A stretch of 6,523 nt of DNA, taken from NCBI GenBank assembly GCA_030704765.1, contig JAUYDD010000070.1, positions 1-6,523 on the forward strand. The letters are read 5' to 3'. Made by a program: the position numbers and the translations under genes. Below the pieces are notes generated by a model, which ran no database searches, was not told the origin of the DNA, and saw only the letters and a list, made by a program, of their open reading frames with translations. This DNA comes from Nanobdellota archaeon. Its GTDB lineage: Archaea > Nanobdellota > Nanobdellia > Pacearchaeales > GW2011-AR1. Positions 1 through 4,767 of this stretch are shown one piece after another. Numbering within the stretch: the first letter of the stretch is position 1; the number at the start of each line of letters is the position of its first letter.

Positions 1-229
1 GAAATTAAAACAAACTAACATCCACATGTCAAGAACCATGGAATAAATTCCATGGCGTGTTTGGTTCTTGAGCATGTCAGAAATTTTTAGAGAAAATTTC
101 TGAGCGCACCAAAAAACTATTGAGAAGTTTTTTTAGTGCCCCCAAAATTATTTTTGCTTTCTACATATTAAAATAAGTAAGGTACGCAAAAAATAATTTT
201 GCTGGTCTTAAAAGATGTGGTTTAATTTC
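1..229 (+). ncRNA. Candidate structured RNA or hairpin-cluster element, member 1 (diverged)
   Basis: No coding signal is seen; the stretch is a chain of inverted repeats. An outer stem pairs 1-9 with 221-229 and 22-27 (CCACAT) with 215-220 (ATGTGG). Inside are hairpin 1 (29-37/63-71, TCAAGAACC with GGTTCTTGA) enclosing a small hairpin (38-43/48-53), hairpin 2 (77-87/93-103), hairpin 3 (106-118/126-139 with one mismatch) and hairpin 4 (143-157/186-201 with one bulge). The order of hairpins 1-3 and the bases around hairpin 1 (ATGTC before, GAGCA after) match the element at 1701-1927, although the stem sequences differ. The plus orientation is inferred from that match and from the T-tract hairpin just downstream. 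The 5' limit may lie outside the window. Whether it acts as RNA or as DNA is not known. Confidence 0.55.
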
Positions 230-234
230 TGACA

Positions 235-280
235 TTAGCAAATACCCCGACCCTCTGGGTCGGTTGGGATTGCTAATTTT
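235..280 (+). terminator. GC-rich hairpin followed by a T-tract
   Basis: TTAGCAA (235-241) pairs with TTGCTAA (270-276), and inside it CCGACCC (247-253) pairs with GGGTCGG (257-263) around a three-base loop. Four more T follow the stem directly. The T-run is on the plus side only, so the hairpin fits as the end of a plus-strand transcript such as the preceding hairpin element. It does not fit as the end of the minus-strand gene at 337-1653. Positions 284-336, between it and that gene, show nothing notable beyond AT-rich sequence. Confidence 0.55.
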
Positions 281-336
281 TAGGCAATTTCTTTATTTCT
301 ATTTTTAATAATTATACAAAGGTAATACCTAGAATC

Positions 337-1653
337 TTAACATGTGCAAGGATTGCATCCAGACCTTATGCTGCCATCCTTGCCTAATTGTGATTGGACT
401 TCTGATTTTAATTTTTCTAATAAGTCATTGGGATTATTAATACCCAAACCTGGATAATTATTTTTTATTGCATTAATCCAGCTATTTTGCGTATTTCCAT
501 TTTTCATTGCCTGCTCTGTTGTTTTATAAAATTTCCTTACAGCATTGCAGTCTCCACCACTATTTTTTACTAAAAGATTTACAATACCACTACCGAATAT
601 ATAACAAAGAATGGTTTCATCATTTCCAGGTGGATTATCCCAGGTCAAAATTTGCCCAAAATCAAAATTAGGAGGAAGGTTTTCAAGATAATTTACTAAA
701 TTTTCAAAATGCATACAAGAATCAGTTAAAGGCCCTCTAGGTTCCTTCATAATAGCTAAACCTTCTTGAGCCCATCTTGGTATCTTAGGGTTGTTGAATC
801 TGCTTAAAAGATTTGCATGCTGAGATTCATGGATAAGATTTGATGTGTCAAATACAAAACCAAAAGGCCCATTTAGAACCATTCCTATTGTTTTTATTCC
901 ATTTTCCTCGCTTATGATATCAGTCGCTGCTGTAGGATATTCTGCATCATTACTTATATCCACTTCTACAATAATCTTTAATTTTGAGGGTGGATATCCA
1001 GTTGTCTCAATTGAATTCTGGCAGGTATAATAATTTACTAATCTTGCTAATTCACAAGTGCAGGGAGTTTTTTCTTCTCCTGGTTTATCAAAGACCTGTA
1101 TAGTGACTATTCCTACTGAACATGCTCCTGAAGATCCACATTCTGATAAACCTTTTGGAACTTTTGGAGGTTTACCACATTTTTTATCTGTTTCTTTTTG
1201 GCAAAGATTTCCATTTGTTTTTGGACATATGCATGGATTTTTTATGCATTTGCCTTTTCCATCACAAAAATTTGGACCTGGGCTTGGTAATGATTCGTCA
1301 CAATGTCCATCATGAATAGAGCCAAAATTTTTATCTGAATATGAACAAGCATATCCTGAACAATCAGTATAACAACAAGTGTATTCATAGCATTCGCTTG
1401 GACTTCCACCTTCACAAGATTCACTATTATGATAAGCACATGAATATCCATTATTCTCTGCAGATAAAGGACTTGTATAAGGCTTATTTCCTATTAATGA
1501 TAGCAAGTTCATTAATGGAGAAGGTTTTTCATTTATATCTCCTTTATTTTTCTTTAGATTATAGGTAAATATAATAGTTATAGATAAAATAACTATCAAG
1601 ACAATAATAAGAAATATGCTCTTATAACTTTTCTTTGCATCTTTTTTTTTCAT
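337..1653 (-). CDS. Membrane-anchored cysteine-rich putative metallopeptidase (gluzincin-like)
   Basis: The 438-residue protein starts with a lysine-rich head and one membrane segment (about residues 12-31), so the rest is probably outside the cell, tethered by its N-terminus. Residues 72-211 hold 19 cysteines, which suggests a disulfide-rich domain. The catalytic part has HESQH at 275-279 (HExxH; nt 817-831) followed by RWAQEGLA with W294, E297 and G298. The two histidines plus a Glu 18 residues after the second one match the zinc-binding pattern of gluzincin peptidases (peptidase MA clan). A further helical domain follows, and the protein ends in the tail CNPCTC (residues 433-438). The start is supported by the membrane segment right after it and by a TATA-like box centred about 26 nt upstream, which fits a leaderless mRNA. 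The substrate is unknown, and I do not recognise the Cys-rich domain. The peptidase call rests on the motif and its spacing. Confidence 0.75.
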   Translation of the reverse strand: MKKKDAKKSYKSIFLIIVLIVILSITIIFTYNLKKNKGDINEKPSPLMNLLSLIGNKPYTSPLSAENNGYSCAYHNSESCEGGSPSECYEYTCCYTDCSGYACSYSDKNFGSIHDGHCDESLPSPGPNFCDGKGKCIKNPCICPKTNGNLCQKETDKKCGKPPKVPKGLSECGSSGACSVGIVTIQVFDKPGEEKTPCTCELARLVNYYTCQNSIETTGYPPSKLKIIVEVDISNDAEYPTAATDIISEENGIKTIGMVLNGPFGFVFDTSNLIHESQHANLLSRFNNPKIPRWAQEGLAIMKEPRGPLTDSCMHFENLVNYLENLPPNFDFGQILTWDNPPGNDETILCYIFGSGIVNLLVKNSGGDCNAVRKFYKTTEQAMKNGNTQNSWINAIKNNYPGLGINNPNDLLEKLKSEVQSQLGKDGSIRSGCNPCTC

Positions 1654-1674
1654 ATTAATTATTATGATTGCAGG

Positions 1675-1683
1675 ATATATAAA
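1675..1683. promoter_or_regulatory. TATA-like box, possibly bidirectional
   Basis: ATATATAAA on plus reads TTTATATAT on minus. Its centre is about 26 nt before the ATG of the minus-strand metallopeptidase, the archaeal spacing for a leaderless transcript. On the plus strand a start 25 nt downstream would fall near 1704, at the first base pairs of the hairpin element at 1701. The box could therefore serve both, but only the minus-strand use is well supported. Confidence 0.5.
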
Positions 1684-1700
1684 GATTTTGAAATGTTATG

Positions 1701-1927
1701 TCGAGAATTGAAAACCTCATGATTTATCATGTGGTCGTAACAAATGTTACAGTTTTCAATTCTCGAGCACAAGGAAATTCTTTCAGATGAATTTTCTGTG
1801 CAGAAAAAACCATAAAAGTTTTTTCTTGCATCCTAAAAACAAGGGCCAATCAAACCACACTCGCCAGCAGGCGATTTTTTAGCTGTGGCAAAAAACCTTT
1901 AGGGTGTGGTGGATTGTTTTTTTGATT
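1701..1927 (+). ncRNA. Candidate structured RNA or hairpin-cluster repeat, full copy
   Basis: This is the more complete of two inverted copies in the window. Hairpin 1 has a perfect 15-bp stem (1701-1715/1752-1766) enclosing two small hairpins (1718-1722/1727-1731 and 1737-1741/1746-1750). Hairpin 2 is 1767-1780/1789-1801 with one bulged A and one G-U pair. Hairpin 3 is 1802-1810/1818-1826. The 3' domain is closed by AATC (1848-1851) with GATT (1912-1915) and CCACAC (1855-1860) with GTGTGG (1904-1909). It holds two hairpins, 1861-1865/1870-1874 and 1875-1880/1890-1895. Seven T follow the last stem (1917-1923), like a terminator in plus orientation. The 3' end overlaps the last codons of the broken Nudix gene on the other strand. 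The left edge is set by the hairpin symmetry; the right edge is where identity with the second copy stops. No protein is encoded. It may act as an RNA, a convergent terminator or a non-autonomous mobile element. Confidence 0.6.
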
Positions 1928-2383
1928 CTATTAACAGGTCATAATGCAATCTCAAGAATTCATCAAATTGAGAATGATAAGGTTTAGGCCATTCTCCTTC
2001 TTTAAACCATGCTATTTCATCTAATTTATGAGGTTCACCATTCCTTACAAGAGATCTATCAATTAAAACCTTAAAATCTATAGAAATCCAGTGGGTTTTT
2101 CTTTCTTTTTCATTTATCCTATGAACACCTCTATAACCTAAAAATTGATAATCTAATACTAATGTGCAATATTCTTGATTTATTTCATTTCTTAAAGTAT
2201 CGATAACATTATTTCCAAATTCTATTCTCCTCAACCAATATCCCATTTACCAATATCATCCCTTGATAAACAGCTTCTTTTTCCAAATAATACATTATGA
2301 TTACCATCATGACAATAAAAAACCACACAATTTCCTATAAAATCCACACCAGCTAACATAAACCTATAATTTTTAAACTCCAT
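1899..2383 (-). pseudogene. Broken Nudix hydrolase gene (in-frame stop plus frameshift)
   Basis: Reading minus from the ATG at 2383 gives 50 residues typical of a Nudix N-terminus, with LFGKRS and then RDDIGKWDIG, ending at a TGA (2231-2233). The reading then resumes in another frame with IEFGNNVIDTLRNEINQEYC and runs to 1899, through GYRGVHR, THWISIDFKVLID and GEPHKLDEIAWF, all Nudix-like. The expected glycine run between the parts (GGG before IEFG) is damaged: one GGA has become TGA and one base is missing just after. The Nudix box has also decayed. Against G-x5-E-x7-RE-U-x-EE-x-G, the first Glu is N, the Arg is N, one of the paired Glu is Q and the last Gly is C. The final residues KKQSTTP and the stop codon lie inside the hairpin repeat, so the original C-terminus was probably replaced. 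The 115-residue open frame from 2246 is only the surviving C-terminal part. A sequencing error could explain the frameshift but not the lost Nudix residues. Confidence 0.8.
2370..2377 (+). promoter_or_regulatory. TATA-like box for the radical SAM gene
   Basis: TTTTTAAA is centred about 25.5 nt before the ATG at 2399, the same spacing as at the plus-strand gene at 4768. No Shine-Dalgarno-like sequence lies before the ATG, which fits a leaderless mRNA. The box lies inside the 5' part of the broken Nudix gene on the other strand, whose ATG (2383) is only 15 nt from this one. Confidence 0.45.
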
Positions 2384-2398
2384 ATAATAATTATTCTT

Positions 2399-3517
2399 AT
2401 GCACTATCCTATTTTACTTTCAGAAGAATGCAATTTGCAATGCAAATATTGCTATAAAAAATCCTTAGTAGAATTTGGTAATGGATTAGACAAAAAATTC
2501 AAGTTTGATTTTTCTTCACCTCCTGAATCAACTGTTGATATAAAAAAATTAAAAAGATTTTTATTGAAAGATAAGGATCCTGTTCTTATTTTTCATGGTG
2601 GAGAACCTCTGAATAATATAGAGAAACTAAAAAGGATAATGGATGAGATACATATGCCGATGAGGATGCAGACAAATGCAATAAACCTGGATAAACTGCC
2701 TGCGAAATACACAAACAGGATCAAAAGGATATTAGTATCAATTGATGGGGATGAAAAAACAACTGATTACTATAAAGGAAAAGGTGTTTATAAAAAAATT
2801 ATCAATAATCTTAATCTAATAAAGGAAAATGGTTATAATGGGGAGATAATCGCGCGGATGACCGTATCACCTGATTTCGAAAACCAGAAATTTCCAGATA
2901 TCTATGAACAGGTAATGTCTTTAATTGATGCAGGTTTTTCATCTATTCACTGGCAACTAGATGCAGGATTCTATAAGTTCGATTATAATGAAAAATTCCA
3001 GGATTTCATAACAGAATATAATAAGTCTATTTCTAAATTAATAAAATTCTGGATAAAAGAAATGGAATCAGGAATAGTCTATAGATTTTATCCATTTTTA
3101 GGAATAATTGAATCCTTATTGAAAAATGAAAAATCTGAATTAAGATGTGGAGCAGGACATTCAAGTTATGCAATAACAACAGATGGAAAAGTTGTTGCAT
3201 GCCCTATAATGAATTATATAGAAGATTTCATAGCAGGAGACCTTTCTACAGATCCAAAAGACTTGAAAAAATTCAAAATAACTGGAAGATGCATAGCTTG
3301 TGATTATCTTGATTTGTGTGGTGGAAGATGCCTTTATTGGAACAAGACTGAATTATGGCCTAAACAAGGGGATGAAATCATATGTAATTCTATAAAACAT
3401 CTAATTGATGAGCTAAAAAAACACCTTCCCAAGATACAGGGATTTATAGATGAAAGGATAATATCAAAAAAACAATTCAATTATGAGAAATATTTCGGTC
3501 CTGAAATTATACCTTAA
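2399..3517 (+). CDS. Radical SAM/SPASM protein, putative peptide-modifying enzyme (AF0577-like)
   Basis: The 372-residue protein begins almost directly with the radical SAM motif C11-x3-C15-x2-C18 (CNLQCKYCY), which holds the SAM-cleaving 4Fe-4S cluster. FHGGEPL at 65-71 is the SAM-contacting GGEP motif. QTNA (91-94) and ILVSIDGDEKTTDYYKGKG (111-129) follow the usual barrel order. The C-terminal part is a SPASM-type domain for auxiliary clusters, with C250, C268, C298-x2-C301-x5-C307-x3-C311 and C329. The layout and the SIDGD/DYYKGKG stretch resemble the archaeal AF0577 family, annotated as putative peptide-modifying enzymes; this family call is from memory. SPASM proteins often modify ribosomal peptides, but no obvious small Cys-rich precursor gene lies next to it. 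The nearest peptide-like candidate is the CNPCTC tail of the metallopeptidase, which is speculative. The start is fixed by the motif at residue 11 and the upstream TATA-like box. All key cysteines are present, so the gene looks intact. Confidence 0.85.
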   Translation: MHYPILLSEECNLQCKYCYKKSLVEFGNGLDKKFKFDFSSPPESTVDIKKLKRFLLKDKDPVLIFHGGEPLNNIEKLKRIMDEIHMPMRMQTNAINLDKLPAKYTNRIKRILVSIDGDEKTTDYYKGKGVYKKIINNLNLIKENGYNGEIIARMTVSPDFENQKFPDIYEQVMSLIDAGFSSIHWQLDAGFYKFDYNEKFQDFITEYNKSISKLIKFWIKEMESGIVYRFYPFLGIIESLLKNEKSELRCGAGHSSYAITTDGKVVACPIMNYIEDFIAGDLSTDPKDLKKFKITGRCIACDYLDLCGGRCLYWNKTELWPKQGDEIICNSIKHLIDELKKHLPKIQGFIDERIISKKQFNYEKYFGPEIIP

Positions 3518-3576
3518 TAGTATAAATTCAGATGAGTAATAATTATCTGTCAAATTAATTTAGTAAAATATATAAT

Positions 3577-3641
3577 AGAAGTATGAGATAGAACCTCTCT
3601 ATCATTCATAACTTTCATACGATTGCGATAATTATACTTCT
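3577..3641. other. Branched hairpin between convergent genes
   Basis: AGAAGTAT (3577-3584) pairs with ATACTTCT (3634-3641). Inside, GATAGA (3587-3592) pairs with TCTATC (3598-3603) around a five-base loop. An alternative pairing, GTATGA (3581-3586) with TCATAC (3615-3620), competes with the outer stem. It lies between the 3' ends of the radical SAM gene and the acidic exported protein gene, so a role in ending transcription or protecting mRNA ends is plausible. A weaker hairpin (3529-3533/3545-3549) follows the radical SAM stop codon. No coding signal is seen in 3518-3691. Confidence 0.4.
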
Positions 3642-3658
3642 TACAAATCCTTAAAAGA

Positions 3659-3691
3659 TTTTTTAAAATAAAAAAAATAAAAAAAAAATAA
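3659..3691. terminator. A/T tracts serving convergent transcript ends
   Basis: On the minus strand the bases just after the stop of the 3692-4492 gene are long T-runs (about 3668-3687), a typical archaeal T-rich termination signal. On plus, a run of six T at 3659-3664 could end the radical SAM transcript. Confidence 0.5.
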
Positions 3692-4492
3692 TTATTTCCT
3701 GCCAAAAAGTCTTGCCCAGAATCCAGGTCTTTTTGCTTCTGTTTGAACTACTTTCTCTTTAATTTTTTCTTGTTTTTCCTGGATTTTTTCTCTAGCTTTT
3801 TCTCCTATTTCTTTTCCATTTATTTCTTTTGCTCTTACAACAAGATTATTATAGGTCTTTGTTTTTGAGACCATATTAACTGACCATTCTCCAATATGTT
3901 TTCCACTTGTAACTTTTAATGTTCCAGTCCATAGGTCTAAATCAGGATAAGATTTTTTTGATAGTTCTAATGTACCAATATTATCTGCACTTGCAACACT
4001 AGAATTCAAGAGCTTATTTATAGGTAATAGATAAAAACTAGCACTTTTATTACTAATTTCTTTTTTTACTAATTTATATTTATCCATTTTATTGCCAAGG
4101 CCAAGTTTTATCATCCCATTTGCAAAATTCAATTCTTCACTAGAGTTTCCTCTTTTATATTTTCCAGTTATCCAATTGCCAGTTATTATGTGTGCTTTAC
4201 TATCATCCTTTTTTATGCTATAACCTTCAGCTAAAGTTACTGTTTTAACGCCCAAAACTCTTATATTTTTTTCTTTAACAGGTCTATCGCTCTCTTTTAT
4301 AGATTCTTCAAGATCCTCGCTTTGATTAGATCCTTCTTGAATATCGCTTGTTATAGTACCTTCATCACTCACTATCTCAGAATCTGAATCATCATCAGAA
4401 GCATTGCTATCTTCTTCTTCTGCAAAAACTATCACAGTTGAAATAACTCCAATTACTAGCAGGAATATCAATAACAGACTATATGTTTTCAT
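3692..4492 (-). CDS. Secreted acidic protein of unknown function
   Basis: I do not recognise this 266-residue protein. Residues 1-24 look like a signal peptide (hydrophobic 5-23, likely cut after VFA). Residues 25-67 are a low-complexity Asp/Glu/Ser stretch, probably an unstructured acidic linker. Residues 75-225 look like a compact, mostly beta domain with repeated polar-hydrophobic strands and short WITG and LWTG motifs; no catalytic motif stands out and the protein has no cysteine. Residues 226-252 are a Lys/Glu-rich helix of coiled-coil type. The protein ends in a basic aromatic tail, PGFWARLFGRK (256-266), that could touch the membrane or a partner. Translation is well marked by a strong Shine-Dalgarno, unlike the leaderless neighbours. 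The gene is convergent with the radical SAM gene and divergent from the DsbA-like gene. Export is fairly sure; any function would be a guess. Confidence 0.75.
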   Translation of the reverse strand: MKTYSLLLIFLLVIGVISTVIVFAEEEDSNASDDDSDSEIVSDEGTITSDIQEGSNQSEDLEESIKESDRPVKEKNIRVLGVKTVTLAEGYSIKKDDSKAHIITGNWITGKYKRGNSSEELNFANGMIKLGLGNKMDKYKLVKKEISNKSASFYLLPINKLLNSSVASADNIGTLELSKKSYPDLDLWTGTLKVTSGKHIGEWSVNMVSKTKTYNNLVVRAKEINGKEIGEKAREKIQEKQEKIKEKVVQTEAKRPGFWARLFGRK

Positions 4493-4500
4493 TTTAATTA

Positions 4501-4509
4501 ACCTCCTTT
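4501..4509 (-). promoter_or_regulatory. Strong Shine-Dalgarno site
   Basis: AAAGGAGGT on the minus strand lies 8 nt before the ATG at 4492, close to a perfect match to the 16S rRNA tail. It fixes the start of the acidic exported protein and shows that this mRNA has a leader. A TATA-like TATTTATT around 4547-4554 would give a leader of roughly 30 nt; that promoter is only a suggestion. Confidence 0.8.
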
Positions 4510-4577
4510 CATATTAAATTATATAGAAAAATATAGAAATCTTGCTTAATAAATATTGCGAACACAATATTTTAAAG

Positions 4578-4685
4578 AGAAGTTTGAATAATTAATATTC
4601 TGAAATTTATAACCTTTAAAAATAGTAAATTTCAGCGTTTCAAACTTCTTATTAGAGAATTTTGGTAATTTTGCAAAATTCTCTA
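4578..4685. repeat. Nested and tandem inverted repeats in a divergent spacer
   Basis: An 11-bp perfect stem (4578-4588/4639-4649, AGAAGTTTGAA with TTCAAACTTCT) encloses a 9-bp perfect stem (4601-4609/4626-4634, TGAAATTTA with TAAATTTCA). A third 11-bp perfect hairpin (4653-4663/4675-4685, TAGAGAATTTT with AAAATTCTCTA) follows. The plan, a long stem holding an inner hairpin and then a GAATTT/AAATTC-type hairpin, recalls the elements at 1-229 and 1701-1927, but no shared primary sequence is clear. It lies between the divergent genes at 4492 and 4768, so it could be a small RNA, a diverged hairpin element or an operator-rich region. A 68-codon open frame crosses it on minus but is probably not real. 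Confidence 0.5.
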
Positions 4686-4737
4686 AAGATTGTAAAATAC
4701 CCCTAGTTTTTTCATCAGATTTTGGTAGTAAGTTAGG

Positions 4738-4747
4738 TTTATATAAA
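4738..4747 (+). promoter_or_regulatory. TATA box of the DsbA-like protein gene
   Basis: TTTATATAAA is centred about 25.5 nt before the ATG at 4768. No Shine-Dalgarno lies between, so a leaderless transcript is likely. This is the clearest archaeal promoter in the window. Confidence 0.65.
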
Positions 4748-4767
4748 TCCATAATTCTAACTTTCTA

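Noticed and set aside
845..1568. Several plus-strand open frames of 61-85 codons and a 69-codon minus frame inside the metallopeptidase gene
   Set aside because: They lie wholly within a longer gene with clear domain motifs and have no start signals of their own.
1848..1915. tRNA-like cloverleaf
   Set aside because: The junction has only two inner hairpins, with no T-loop sequence, no anticodon arm of proper size and no CCA-type acceptor.
1701..1927. Integron attC site or CRISPR-like repeat
   Set aside because: The element is palindromic, but no GTTRRRY-type core pair is seen, no integrase is present, and there is no array of spaced direct repeats.
2231..2233. TGA read as glycine (alternative genetic code) in the Nudix gene
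   Set aside because: A glycine is expected here, but a one-base shift follows immediately, and the DsbA-like gene uses TGA as a normal stop. Pseudogene decay is simpler.
4546..4752. 68-codon open frame on minus in the spacer between 4492 and 4768
   Set aside because: It runs across three perfect inverted repeats, has no ribosome site and starts just beside the TATA box of the opposite gene. Its sequence looks like translated structure rather than a protein.
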